A stretch of 64,000 nt of DNA from an uncultured Porphyromonadaceae bacterium (GCA_947175645.1 CAMWNP010000010.1:1-64000), one strand, 5' to 3'. Positions 35,114-43,587 are shown, counted from the first letter of the stretch. Program-made: numbers and translations. The notes: generated by a model from the sequence alone, not told the origin.

Positions 35114-36391
35114 TTATATTTGGTGAATAAATTTTTTTCCGTTACGTATGTAAAGTTGTCCGGGAATAGGATTTGTGACTTTCATTCCCTGAAGATTGTA
35201 AATGCTATGGTCTGCGGGTTCATCATCCCGGATCGCTTCAACTCCTTCAAACTTCATCCCGTCAGGAGGTAGTGCAAGGAAATGGGCGGGGTTGATGTAC
35301 ACTTTGTGGGTTCCGAGAAGCGTTCCTTGCGGCGACCACTGATAGAGCGCGCCGGCAGCGGCGAACGAGCCTGCATCGGTGGCATAGATATATCCTGTAT
35401 ATGGATTGACATAGATGCCGTAGGGCATCATCATCTTTTTGATATCAGCCATCACCGTGCCCGGCATCTTGTCAGAGACTCCTTCCGCTCCTTCCGATTC
35501 CATAACCGCTTCCGGGTCGATGGTGATGTAGTTGAAGGTGTATTCGCCGGTGTAGTAGGAATATCTTGACCCTATGGCATAGAACGAGCCGTCAGCGGTT
35601 GTACAACTATAGGTGGCGGCGTACTCGAGTTTGGTGAAACAATCCTTGTCAGAAGCGCCACGCATAACCGCTTCGCAGTCCATGATTATTGTAGCGGCCT
35701 GCACATCATAGTAGTCACCCGGAGAGTTTATGCACAGATATTTTCCTGACTGCGACATTTTTCCGTAAAGGTTGATCTGTCCGGTATTGACGGTGCGGAC
35801 AGTACGTAGTGTGGAGGCCTCAAGCACGGTCACCGTGGTTTCATACTCATGGTCTTCCTGAAAGGCATATCCTCCGGTGTTGGCCACAAACAGGTATCCG
35901 TTATAATATGCTATTCCCTCAGGCTCGTAACCCACTTCCACGGCATCCACCACCTTGAAGTCTGAGATGTCGATCTTGGCGACAAATCCTTTGGTGAAGT
36001 ATTTGAAGCCTGATACGGTGGCGCACTCGTGACCGTAGGATGACACATAGACATATCGGCCGTCAGTTGCGAGTTTGCGGTTGTTGGGCACATCCTCCGT
36101 TGCGGCAACCTCCTTACCCTGCGGGGTTATGAACTGGATGATGTTCGACCAGTTGACGGAGATGGCGATAAGGTTGTCCGTTACCTGGATGATATCGTTG
36201 GGAGTATCGCCCAGTTTGTGCTTGTTAACGTCGCGGAACCACTGGTTGCTGACAACGGCGTTATTCTCGAAGTAAGTCACTTTGCCGTTGTCAGCCTGCC
36301 AGTTGCCCTCGTTGAGAAGAATGATGCGCTCCTGCCCGGAGAGTATCATTCGGGTGAAGCATAGGCTGAAGAAAAGAAAGAATAATTTCAT
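35114..36391 (-). CDS. BtuG-like beta-propeller (DUF5074/YncE type)
   Basis: A 425-residue exported protein. The signal peptide is MKLFFLFFSLCFTRMILSGQ; the lone Cys has no proper lipobox. The chain shows repeated propeller blades: KLATDGRYVYVSSYGHEC, KIDISDFKVVDAVEVGYEPE, GYLFVANTGGYAF, and VNPYTGYIYATDAG. BtuG proteins of Bacteroides are surface lipoproteins with this fold that hand cobalamin to BtuB; here the gene follows a btuB-like gene by 5 bp and sits under a B12 riboswitch. The C-terminus (YNLQGMKVTNPIPGQLYIRN, then GKKFIHQI) looks like a T9SS sorting tail, which would replace the lipid anchor. B12 binding is inferred from context. Confidence 0.8.
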   Translation of the reverse strand: MKLFFLFFSLCFTRMILSGQERIILLNEGNWQADNGKVTYFENNAVVSNQWFRDVNKHKLGDTPNDIIQVTDNLIAISVNWSNIIQFITPQGKEVAATEDVPNNRKLATDGRYVYVSSYGHECATVSGFKYFTKGFVAKIDISDFKVVDAVEVGYEPEGIAYYNGYLFVANTGGYAFQEDHEYETTVTVLEASTLRTVRTVNTGQINLYGKMSQSGKYLCINSPGDYYDVQAATIIMDCEAVMRGASDKDCFTKLEYAATYSCTTADGSFYAIGSRYSYYTGEYTFNYITIDPEAVMESEGAEGVSDKMPGTVMADIKKMMMPYGIYVNPYTGYIYATDAGSFAAAGALYQWSPQGTLLGTHKVYINPAHFLALPPDGMKFEGVEAIRDDEPADHSIYNLQGMKVTNPIPGQLYIRNGKKFIHQI

Positions 36392-36396
36392 AAAGT

Positions 36397-38355
36397 TCAG
36401 AATATGTATGTGATTGAAATGCGGAAATTTCTGCCGGGCATGGGATAGCGGGGGATATGCTCATACTGCACATCGAAAAGATCGTTGACTTCGCCTGACA
36501 CAGTCCAGTGAGGAATCTGGGCGGTCAGTTTCATGTCTACGTTGTTGTATGGCTTTAGGATATCCTCGGGGTCGGCGTATGACCACATTCGTGATGCCAC
36601 GTAGAGATTTGAAACAGTAAGAGTCAGCATCCGCCATTCCGCTATGCCGGTGACGCCACATGAAAACGTCGGGGCATAGCAGATAGGCTTGTTGTAGGTG
36701 TCGGTGTCCTCGGGATCGGTGCGGTTGAGGTCGCGTTGCCATGTCAGTGAGGTGAGCAAGGTGAATCTCCATGGAGCGGTGGTTACGTTTGCTGACAGGG
36801 TTGAATTCAGTCCCCGGCAGAATGTCTTTCCATAGTTCATCATTGACCATGTATAAGTTCCTTTCAGGGGGAGACACACAATCCGGTTGTCGATGTGGTT
36901 GAGGTAGATATCGGCCTGGGCTGACAGAACCCAGTTGGATGGTGAAACGGTGTAATCACCTCCAATGTTCCACTGGCGGGTATATTCCGGCTTAAGATTA
37001 CGGTTTCCCGCCTGTGTATAGTAAAGGTCGTTCAGTGTGGGGACGCGGAATATACATTTGTACCATGCGCGAACGGATAATCCCTTGTAGGCGTAGCCCA
37101 GTGTCACGGAGGGCGTTGTGCGGGTCAGCGGGTCAGCGGCACCTACTTCCAGGCGGGTGTAATCCTTGTAGTGCTGGAACAGGGCCGAGGCGGCAAGCCT
37201 GAACCCGTAGCGGTGTGCCTGAACCGCAAGGACCGCCTTCTGATCTTGACGTCGGACGGGCGAGAATTTCTTGAGGTCAGCATCAAGCCATGAAGCACGG
37301 AAATCATAGCCGGTATTGACTGACAGCCATTCCGTGGCGTTCCATGAGTATGCTGCGGAAGCGTAGGCATCGTTCTGCCAATAATGATTGTCGACCCTCG
37401 CAGTGTTCTGGTTTTCAGGATAATCGGTGTTATAACGCAGATATTCATGGGTGTACTTCAGGTTGAATTTCACCCGGTGGCGTGAGTTGAACGAATGGGT
37501 AAATGACCCCTGGGCAAATAGGTCGGTATCCCATTCACGTCCTATGTTTGTGTATTTATCAGAGAGTCGCCTGACAATTCCTCCGGGGCAACCGCGGTCA
37601 GATTTGTAAAAGTAAAGGTGTGATGCGAAGCCACCGTTGAAAAGGGCTGCTTCGGCGCGAATAAATTCAATATCGGAGTTACGTCGGCGACCTACGGTGT
37701 CCTCATACTCCGATTTGTAGCGGAACGGGTAGTCACCTTTTGAGTTAAGGTACTCAACATCGGCGAAGCCGCTCCAGCGACCACGCTTGATTTCGGCCGT
37801 GGCACGTCCCCGCCAGGTGTGGAACGATCCGGCTGATGCCAGTACCGACAGGGAGTCGGTCAGCGGGCGACGTGTACGCAGATAGACTGTCGCTCCCGAA
37901 GCATACTCCGAGGGAGACTGGCAATGTTCAAGTTTGTTGGCGTTGTATAATTCTACGGATTCAAGGGTGGAGAGTGAGTATTTCCCTAAATCTACGGTGC
38001 CGTTCTGGGCATTTGTGATTCTGATACCGTCAATGTAGACTCCCACATGTTGTGAGCCTAACGAGCGGACATTAATTGTTTTCAGTCCGCCAAGACCTCC
38101 GTAATCCTTGATTTGTACGCCGGCGAAGTATTTGAGAGCGTCGGCTATGGATGTGGATGAAAGAGCCCGCAGTTCCGCACCTTTCAGATTCTGTACCGTG
38201 GCCAGGGGACGACGTGTGGCGGTCACCTCCACAACATCGAGGCGAACAATGGAGTCAATCTCGCCGGCAGCGTGTCCGGACAGGAAGGCGCTCAGAAACA
38301 GAGTCAGCAGCAAGGCAGCCTGCAGCCACCCATGCCTGTAGGCATGACGTATCAT
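36397..38355 (-). CDS. btuB: TonB-dependent receptor, BtuB-type cobalamin transporter
   Basis: A 652-residue outer-membrane receptor. I start at the ATG at 38355, which begins the signal peptide MIRHAYRHGWLQAALLLTLF; a longer reading from 38445 would translate the riboswitch's B12 box and is rejected. After a TonB-box-like LDVVEVTATRRP comes the plug domain (about 40-150, with LKGAELRALSSTSIADALKY and NVRSLGSQHVGVYIDGIRI), then a 22-strand barrel ending in RISITYIF. It has no N-terminal carboxypeptidase-like domain, as in classic BtuB. Cobalamin specificity follows from the riboswitch directly upstream. It imports vitamin B12 with energy from TonB-ExbBD, which is not in the window. Confidence 0.9.
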   Translation of the reverse strand: MIRHAYRHGWLQAALLLTLFLSAFLSGHAAGEIDSIVRLDVVEVTATRRPLATVQNLKGAELRALSSTSIADALKYFAGVQIKDYGGLGGLKTINVRSLGSQHVGVYIDGIRITNAQNGTVDLGKYSLSTLESVELYNANKLEHCQSPSEYASGATVYLRTRRPLTDSLSVLASAGSFHTWRGRATAEIKRGRWSGFADVEYLNSKGDYPFRYKSEYEDTVGRRRNSDIEFIRAEAALFNGGFASHLYFYKSDRGCPGGIVRRLSDKYTNIGREWDTDLFAQGSFTHSFNSRHRVKFNLKYTHEYLRYNTDYPENQNTARVDNHYWQNDAYASAAYSWNATEWLSVNTGYDFRASWLDADLKKFSPVRRQDQKAVLAVQAHRYGFRLAASALFQHYKDYTRLEVGAADPLTRTTPSVTLGYAYKGLSVRAWYKCIFRVPTLNDLYYTQAGNRNLKPEYTRQWNIGGDYTVSPSNWVLSAQADIYLNHIDNRIVCLPLKGTYTWSMMNYGKTFCRGLNSTLSANVTTAPWRFTLLTSLTWQRDLNRTDPEDTDTYNKPICYAPTFSCGVTGIAEWRMLTLTVSNLYVASRMWSYADPEDILKPYNNVDMKLTAQIPHWTVSGEVNDLFDVQYEHIPRYPMPGRNFRISITYIF

Positions 38356-38411
38356 CCACAAAGTTTTGATTCGCCGCACTATTACCACGAGTGCGTTAAG
38401 CGCGAAATTAT

Positions 38412-38576
38412 GTTGGCAGGTCTTCTGACTCGTTTCCTCCGCCATCGCCTTCCCGACCTCCGCTCTCTCGCTCGGTCAGTGACATTATTGATGGTGGAAA
38501 TTGAAACTCACAGCAGCGGGTCTGTCCGAGATTTTCACTCGATTCCCTTTTGATTCCGGTTAACGGAAACCAACGT
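38412..38576 (-). promoter_or_regulatory. Cobalamin (B12) riboswitch
   Basis: On the minus strand the leader shows the conserved parts of the adenosylcobalamin-type riboswitch. These are the P1 arms TTGG (about 38573) and CCAA (about 38416), an internal loop region GGGAATCGAGTGAAAATC, the core CAGACCCGCTGCTGTGAG, and the 3' B12 box GTCAGAAGACCTGCC (38428-38414). The aptamer ends about 57 nt before the btuB ATG. A stem GCACT/AGTGC between the aptamer and the ATG suggests control of translation or early transcription rather than a simple terminator; no T run follows. Confidence 0.93.
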
Positions 38577-38592
38577 ACTTAAGTTATCGCTG

Positions 38593-38625
38593 CAAAGGTA
38601 ATCAAATTATTCTATATTTTGCAAA
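38593..38625 (-). promoter_or_regulatory. Promoter of the cobalamin operon
   Basis: TTTG (38625-38622), a 21-bp spacer and TACCTTTG (38600-38593) on the minus strand fit the Bacteroidota consensus and lie directly upstream of the riboswitch. Confidence 0.75.
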
Positions 38626-38725
38626 ATTCCGGTTCAAAAAAAATTTCATTATTAAGGGGGCAACCCCGTAGGGATGTGGCGAAACAACAGATTGGCTGAG
38701 TCAAGTGTTTTAGAATGAGGAACAT

Positions 38726-38754
38726 AAAAAAAGTGTACCGGAGAACCGATACAC
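38726..38754 (-). terminator. Intrinsic terminator after the fibronectin-domain gene
   Basis: On the minus strand GTGTATCGG (38754-38746), loop TTCT and CCGGTACAC (38741-38733) form a 9-bp stem with one T-G pair, followed by seven T (38732-38726). It ends the gene at 38790-40805 before the B12 operon promoter. Confidence 0.85.
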
Positions 38755-38789
38755 CTTTTCAAATAATAATGTCCGTGTGTATGATGTTA

Positions 38790-40805
38790 TCAGAAGATGA
38801 TTTTGGATGCACCCTTATTCGTGACTTTGATTACCACTGAGCCTTTGGCGGGGTTCTCAACTGGTTGACCCTGAAGGTTGAAGTAGTGTGCGGAAGTTTC
38901 ATCAGCATCGGCAGCGACAGATTCCACACCGTTCTCATCAGCCGTGTATGTGGCGGTTTCAGAGGGCTGACCTGCGGCCAGGATGTAACCTTCGTCATCA
39001 ACGAAGTAGGGAACGACAGAAGCGGTGTATGTGACACCTTTCTCAATCTCTTTTGTCAGAACTCCTTGAGTGTCAGCGGTCTCTACGGTACCAACAGGGA
39101 TTCCCACCTTACCGTCGGCTGCTGCTTCTGCGGTGATTTTCAGCGTGCGAATCAGAAGTGCGCCGTCGCTTCCGTCAACGCTGTTGGTTACGAAAAGGAA
39201 CTGGGTTTTGTCAGTTGCGCCGGTAAGGCTGAAGTTGTAGGTTTCGTAATCTTCGGGAACAACGCCGGGTGTACCGTAGGCGGAGCCCACATCATATTTC
39301 TCTTCGTCGGGGTTGAACGCAAGAAGTCCGGCAAGCATGCCGTTACCCGGAGAGGCAGCCTCGATGCTTACGTTAACTTTGCCGTCCTTTATGTTGGAGA
39401 GATCGTAGTCCATTGATCCGAGAGATGCAGTCAATCCGGTCATGGCAGTGTAATACGCATTGTCCATGAATCCGAACGCACCCTCAGCCATGCAGCCGAG
39501 GTTGAATCTCCATCCGGGTAGTTCATCGACTGATTCATACCAGTAGTCTGATTCTTCCGGATTTGCCACGGTGCCGTTGCTTGTGATTGAAGAGAAGTCA
39601 GCATTGACAAGTGTCACGGTTTGTCCGGAGGTGACATTTTGGGTTGAGGCGGCAGTCAGAACATAGTAATTGGCTCCGGCTGAAGGTTCCCATGAGAAGT
39701 TCAGAGACTTGTTGTCGTCAGAAGGAGTGATAGTCACATTGGTGGGTGAAGCGAGTTCGCACACCAGAATTGTGTTTGAGGCCGCAGATGTGTATGAACC
39801 GTCAGTGGCGCATACGTTATAAGCGTAGAAGTTTCCGGGGGTGAGACCTGTTACGGTGTATGATGTTTCTGCGGTGAACTGCTTGTCAAGGAAGGTAGTG
39901 GTCACTTTCTTGGTGTCGATGTCGAAGTTGTAGACCGTGAGATAATAACCTGTTGCGTTCTCCACGGCACTCCAGTTTGCGGTGAACGATGTGCCTGTGT
40001 AGTCGGTATAGTCCTGTGCCACAGGTATTGAAACCGGTGCTTTCTCTCCCTTGATGACAACGTTTTTGATTACGATGTCAGCCCCATTGTCGGCAAAGAT
40101 GGTGAAGTAGTAAGAATCGTCCTCGCTTTCCGGAACAAATGAGGTGCAGTCAAGAGTAATGGTCACGTGGGTCCAGTCGGCACCTATTTCCTTGTAGTTA
40201 TTGTCAAGCAGATCCGAGTAGTCCGATGCGTAAATCCACAGTTCTTCAGTGGGATATTCATCACTGTTGACAATTTTGGCATCAAGTTCGATTACTGCGG
40301 TCATAGGCTCATATACGTCGGGAGTCCACAACATTCCTTCCATTTCCCAGGCAAAATCATCATCGGGATCTTCAATGTATTCAAAAGGAACATAGACTGA
40401 ACCACCGGCCTGCATGATTCCTTGTCCGCCGAAACCGTAATTTTCTTCACCGATTATCTCTTCGGGGATATTGTCCCAGTCGTCGAGTTCGATTGCCGCC
40501 GGTTCGGTTTCCGACCCTTCTGTGAGGAAAGCGAACGAGCAGTCATAGATGGCCTCTTCGGTAACATCTTTTGTGAATACGGATGGTGCGTGACGTCGGG
40601 ATGGCTTTGATTTGAATTTCTTGAGGGCTTTACGTTTTGGCGTAATCTTCTCACTTTTGTTTGCGGAAAGGAGATCGGCACGGAGCGTAGAAACAATCTT
40701 TTGTGATGAGTTGGAGCACTCGGTCAGTCTGTCGGCATTGACTGCCGTTGCTGACAAACCGGCCACCACAGCGGCAGCCAGAAGGGAATACTTGAAATTT
40801 ACCAT
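38790..40805 (-). CDS. Secreted fibronectin III protein with T9SS-like tail
   Basis: A 671-residue exported protein. The signal peptide is MVNFKYSLLAAAVVAGLSATAVNA. A basic region (KKFKSKPSRRHAP) follows, then an acidic beta-rich domain (about 75-260; carbohydrate-binding-like jelly roll with YFTIFADNGADIVIKNVVI), then two fibronectin type III-like domains (about 265-345 and 350-400; TVTGLTPGNFYAYNVCA, LNFSWEPSAGANYYVLTA), then another sandwich domain. The C-terminus YFNLQGQPVENPAKGSVVIK ending in SKIIF resembles a T9SS sorting tail. No catalytic motif was found; an adhesin or binding protein is likely. Confidence 0.75.
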   Translation of the reverse strand: MVNFKYSLLAAAVVAGLSATAVNADRLTECSNSSQKIVSTLRADLLSANKSEKITPKRKALKKFKSKPSRRHAPSVFTKDVTEEAIYDCSFAFLTEGSETEPAAIELDDWDNIPEEIIGEENYGFGGQGIMQAGGSVYVPFEYIEDPDDDFAWEMEGMLWTPDVYEPMTAVIELDAKIVNSDEYPTEELWIYASDYSDLLDNNYKEIGADWTHVTITLDCTSFVPESEDDSYYFTIFADNGADIVIKNVVIKGEKAPVSIPVAQDYTDYTGTSFTANWSAVENATGYYLTVYNFDIDTKKVTTTFLDKQFTAETSYTVTGLTPGNFYAYNVCATDGSYTSAASNTILVCELASPTNVTITPSDDNKSLNFSWEPSAGANYYVLTAASTQNVTSGQTVTLVNADFSSITSNGTVANPEESDYWYESVDELPGWRFNLGCMAEGAFGFMDNAYYTAMTGLTASLGSMDYDLSNIKDGKVNVSIEAASPGNGMLAGLLAFNPDEEKYDVGSAYGTPGVVPEDYETYNFSLTGATDKTQFLFVTNSVDGSDGALLIRTLKITAEAAADGKVGIPVGTVETADTQGVLTKEIEKGVTYTASVVPYFVDDEGYILAAGQPSETATYTADENGVESVAADADETSAHYFNLQGQPVENPAKGSVVIKVTNKGASKIIF

Positions 40806-40854
40806 TGAGAAATTGCGTTTATTTGAAATTTATCAGTTGAAATCAATTTGCCGG

Positions 40855-40862
40855 CAAAATTA
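40855..40862 (-). promoter_or_regulatory. Probable -7 box for the fibronectin-domain gene
   Basis: TAATTTTG on the minus strand (40862-40855) matches TAnnTTTG, about 50 bp before the ATG at 40805. No clear -33 TTTG was seen. Confidence 0.4.
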
Positions 40863-40922
40863 GTAAAATATTCCAATAAGTTGCTGATAAATTGTGATTT
40901 TTTTGTGCAAACCTTTTGTGAA

Positions 40923-40939
40923 TTTTGACACAGCCTCTT
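40923..40939. repeat. Single arm of the TGTGTCAAAA hairpin family
   Basis: An exact inverse copy of 587-603 (17 bases). It is unpaired here and lies in the 331-bp gap between two minus-strand genes. Confidence 0.65.
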
Positions 40940-40970
40940 GAAATGGTTTCCTGTATGGATTATCTATTTA

Positions 40971-41012
40971 GACCCGGTTCCTCAGCATTAACAAATATTG
41001 GGGAACTGGGTC
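40971..41012. repeat. Hairpin with shared 27-nt core, copy 1
   Basis: GACCCGGTTCC (40971-40981) and GGAACTGGGTC (41002-41012) form an 11-bp stem with one G-U pair. The loop and inner stem (40980-41006) recur at 41104-41130 with a single mismatch. Confidence 0.75.
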
Positions 41013-41093
41013 TTAATCATTTATAACATGTTAGGATAAATTGAGATATAAATCTTTACATATCATTATTCTTCTTATCCGTGGCATGAGTTA

Positions 41094-41137
41094 CCATTGG
41101 CCGCCTCAGTATTAACAAATATTGGGGAACCGTGGTC
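41094..41137. repeat. Hairpin with shared 27-nt core, copy 2
   Basis: The second copy of the core (41104-41130) with a different, imperfect outer stem (ACCA/TGGT plus CC/GG). It reaches into the stop codon of the barrel protein gene at 41137. It may act in its 3' end formation, but there is no T run. Confidence 0.65.
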
Positions 41138-41790
41138 TAAAAGTTATAACCCACACCCACGGAGAGTTCGGTGCGCTTGAGGTGTATCAGTTCGTGGGGG
41201 TTGAGGTCGTCAATCATACCAATGTTTGACAGTCCGAAGTTAGTGTCAAAATGAACGTGCCAGTGGCAGTGTATGTCAGCGGCGGCTCCGAAAGTCCACG
41301 CAACTTCCATTCCGCTGTTCTTATATCCCGTGTCGATATGTTCGGTTTCGCTCAGGGTACGGTCGAAATGTGCGCGGAAGCCGAAGTTGAAATAGAGTTG
41401 AGGACCGGTGTAAAGGCTCACCTTGAGATTTTTCTTGTGGATGAAATTCACACCTACCTGAATGGGGAGTTTGAGTCCCGAGGTGTAGAGATAGCCGTCG
41501 ACTGTTATTGGTGTGGAATTATATTCAGCGGTGCCTTTATATTTAAATGTGTCGTAACTAAGCAGCAAACCGGCATTGAAGTAGCCGATTTTTTTGAACG
41601 GTGCATAGTAGATGGCTCCGACAGATACTCCGGGACCCCAACTGACCAGGTCTGACAGGGTGGTGGACTTGTTCATGTCATACTGCAGGCGTACACCGAA
41701 GTGTGGCTGCTCATCAGTTTCTGCGGCGTAGGAAGCGGCGCAGACGCTCAGTGTAAGCGTCAAAGCAAGTAAACGGAGCAATCGGTTCAT
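41137..41790 (-). CDS. Outer-membrane beta-barrel protein (porin-like)
   Basis: A 217-residue protein with signal peptide MNRLLRLLALTLTLSVCAASYA. The mature part begins HFGVRLQYDMNKST and alternates short amphipathic strands (VSVGAIYYAPFKKIGYFNAGL, KVSLYTGPQLYFNFGF, HCHWHVHFDTNFGLSNI). It ends in LSVGVGYNF with the terminal aromatic residue of barrel proteins. Eight or ten strands are expected. This is the PF13568-like 'outer membrane protein beta-barrel' group common in Bacteroidota. It is divergently placed from gdhA, with a 294-bp region between them that carries operator-like dyads. Confidence 0.85.
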   Translation of the reverse strand: MNRLLRLLALTLTLSVCAASYAAETDEQPHFGVRLQYDMNKSTTLSDLVSWGPGVSVGAIYYAPFKKIGYFNAGLLLSYDTFKYKGTAEYNSTPITVDGYLYTSGLKLPIQVGVNFIHKKNLKVSLYTGPQLYFNFGFRAHFDRTLSETEHIDTGYKNSGMEVAWTFGAAADIHCHWHVHFDTNFGLSNIGMIDDLNPHELIHLKRTELSVGVGYNF

Positions 41791-41890
41791 GATGAATAGA
41801 TTTTATGATAGTGAATTTTTGTGCCGAACAAAACTCTAATGTGATTCACAAAAATACTCATTCAGGATCATATAAGCAAAATCCTGACAC

Positions 41891-41904
41891 ATGTTATACA
41901 ACAT
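41891..41904. promoter_or_regulatory. Operator-like dyad 1 upstream of gdhA
   Basis: ATGTTATACAACAT is an inverted repeat (ATGTT/AACAT) and differs by one base from the dyad at 41965-41978. It lies in the divergent gap between the barrel protein gene and gdhA. Confidence 0.5.
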
Positions 41905-41964
41905 CAGAATATGAAAAAATGGACAAATGCAACCTATAATCCTTATTATAGGGGATAAAAAAGG

Positions 41965-41978
41965 ATGTTATAGAACAT
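41965..41978. promoter_or_regulatory. Operator-like dyad 2 upstream of gdhA
   Basis: ATGTTATAGAACAT is 13 of 14 identical to 41891-41904, with a centre-to-centre distance of 74 bp (about seven helical turns). It ends about 60 bp before the gdhA -7 box. A further dyad CCTATAA/TTATAGG lies between them (41933-41952). Confidence 0.5.
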
Positions 41979-42037
41979 AACAGGGAAAAATTACGAAAAA
42001 ATATGGCAAAAAATTATATCAATTAAAAGATTGTTAT

Positions 42038-42045
42038 TAAATTTG
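42038..42045 (+). promoter_or_regulatory. Probable -7 box of gdhA promoter
   Basis: TAAATTTG (42038-42045) matches TAnnTTTG and lies 39 bp before the gdhA ATG. No clear -33 TTTG is present, which would suit an activator-dependent promoter. It supports the ATG at 42085 over one at 42031. Confidence 0.5.
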
Positions 42046-42084
42046 CCGAACCATAACACAATCTTATTTCTAACATCTACAGCA

Positions 42085-43422
42085 ATGGATATTAATAATA
42101 TCATGAGCACCCTGGAGGCTAAGCACCCAGGTGAAAAAGAATACCTCCAGGCAGTCAAGGAGGTTCTCCTTTCAGTATCTGACATCTACAATCAGCATCC
42201 TGAATTTGAAAAGAACAAAATCATCGAACGGATGGTTGAACCGGACCGTATCTTCACTTTCCGCGTGACCTGGATCGATGACAAAGGTGAAATCCAGAAT
42301 AATATCGGTTACCGCGTTCAGTTCAACAACGCTATCGGCCCGTACAAAGGCGGTATCCGTTTCCATGCTTCAGTAAATCTTTCCATCCTGAAATTCCTCG
42401 GCTTCGAGCAGACTTTCAAAAACGCTCTCACCACTCTCCCCATGGGTGGCGGTAAAGGTGGTTCCGACTTCTCACCCCGTGGCAAGTCTGACCGCGAAAT
42501 AATGCGTTTCTGCCAGGCGTTCATCCTCTGCCTCTGGAAATATCTTGGTCCGGACCGCGATGTTCCCGCAGGTGACATAGGCGTAGGTGGCCGCGAAGTA
42601 GGCTATATGTACGGTATGTACAAAAAACTCATGAACGAATGTACCGGTACTTTCACCGGTAAAGGTCTTGACTTCGGTGGCTCACGTATCCGTCCCGAAG
42701 CAACAGGCTACGGCGCACTTTACTTCGTTGAAAACGTTCTTGCACGTATCAATGAAAACATCGCCGGCAAAACAGTTGCAATCTCAGGCTTCGGTAACGT
42801 TGCATGGGGTGCTGCCAAGAAAGCCAACGAACTCGGTGCGAAAGTCGTTACCATCTCAGGTCCTGACGGTTACATCTACGATCCCGAAGGCATCAGCGGT
42901 GAAAAAGTTGAATATATGCTCGAACTCCGCGCTTCAGGTAATGACATCGTTGCTCCTTATGCTGAAAAATTCCCCGGTTCTACCTTCTTCCCCGGCAAAA
43001 AACCCTGGGAACAGAAAGTTGATATCGCACTCCCCTGCGCAACTCAGAACGAAGTCAATGGTGACGATGCACGTAAACTCGTTGAAAACGGAGTTAAACT
43101 CGTGGCTGAAGTATCAAACATGGGCTGTACTCCCGAAGCAATCGACACCTTCATCAATGCCCGCATCATCTACGCTCCCGGTAAGGCAGTAAACGCCGGC
43201 GGTGTGGCTACTTCAGGTCTGGAAATGACTCAGAACGCCGAACACCTCCAGTGGACCGCAGAGGAAGTTGATGCAAAACTCCATCAGATCATGAAGGATA
43301 TCCACGAACAGTGTGTTAAATACGGAGTGGAACCTGACGGATACCTCAACTATATGAAGGGCGCTAACATCGCCGGCTTCATGAAGGTTGCCACCGCCAT
43401 GATGGAACAGGGTGTTATCTGA
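42085..43422 (+). CDS. gdhA: NADP-type glutamate dehydrogenase
   Basis: A 445-residue hexameric glutamate dehydrogenase of the small (about 50 kDa) type that makes glutamate from 2-oxoglutarate and ammonium. Motifs: GPYKGGIRFHASVNLSILKF, PMGGGKGGSDFSPRGKSDRE with the catalytic Lys, VPAGDIGVGGREVGYM, and the dinucleotide fold SGFGNVAWGAAKKA. The length and SDFSPRGKS motif are those of the NADP-dependent bacterial enzymes. The ATG at 42085 begins MDINNIMSTLEAKHPGE; an upstream in-frame ATG would precede the promoter box. A hairpin terminator follows. Confidence 0.95.
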   Translation: MDINNIMSTLEAKHPGEKEYLQAVKEVLLSVSDIYNQHPEFEKNKIIERMVEPDRIFTFRVTWIDDKGEIQNNIGYRVQFNNAIGPYKGGIRFHASVNLSILKFLGFEQTFKNALTTLPMGGGKGGSDFSPRGKSDREIMRFCQAFILCLWKYLGPDRDVPAGDIGVGGREVGYMYGMYKKLMNECTGTFTGKGLDFGGSRIRPEATGYGALYFVENVLARINENIAGKTVAISGFGNVAWGAAKKANELGAKVVTISGPDGYIYDPEGISGEKVEYMLELRASGNDIVAPYAEKFPGSTFFPGKKPWEQKVDIALPCATQNEVNGDDARKLVENGVKLVAEVSNMGCTPEAIDTFINARIIYAPGKAVNAGGVATSGLEMTQNAEHLQWTAEEVDAKLHQIMKDIHEQCVKYGVEPDGYLNYMKGANIAGFMKVATAMMEQGVI

Positions 43423-43457
43423 TAGCCTGAAATATCAGCAATCTGATAGAATAAATT

Positions 43458-43500
43458 GAAGAGAGGTGTGTCAAAATAATGGTTTTGACGCACCCTCTTC
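43458..43500 (+). terminator. Hairpin terminator after gdhA (TGTGTCAAAA family)
   Basis: GAAGAGAGGTGTGTCAAAA (43458-43476) and TTTTGACGCACCCTCTTC (43483-43500) form an 18-bp stem with one bulge and one G-U pair around TAATGG. It lies 35 bp after gdhA and is related to the hairpin at 31731-31777. Confidence 0.7.
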
Positions 43501-43587
43501 GTTATTTACCGAATGGAGTTACGGACCAGTACCACCCGATTCACGCTTAGTTTTATCACGAATATCATAATCAATAAACAACATTAT

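Noticed and set aside
38356-38445. N-terminal extension of the btuB reading frame by 30 codons
   Set aside because: These codons translate the B12 box of the riboswitch; a proper signal peptide starts at the ATG at 38355.
38865-39416. 183-codon plus-strand frame antisense to the fibronectin-domain gene
   Set aside because: Shadow frame; the opposite strand has signal peptide, domains and a sorting-type tail.
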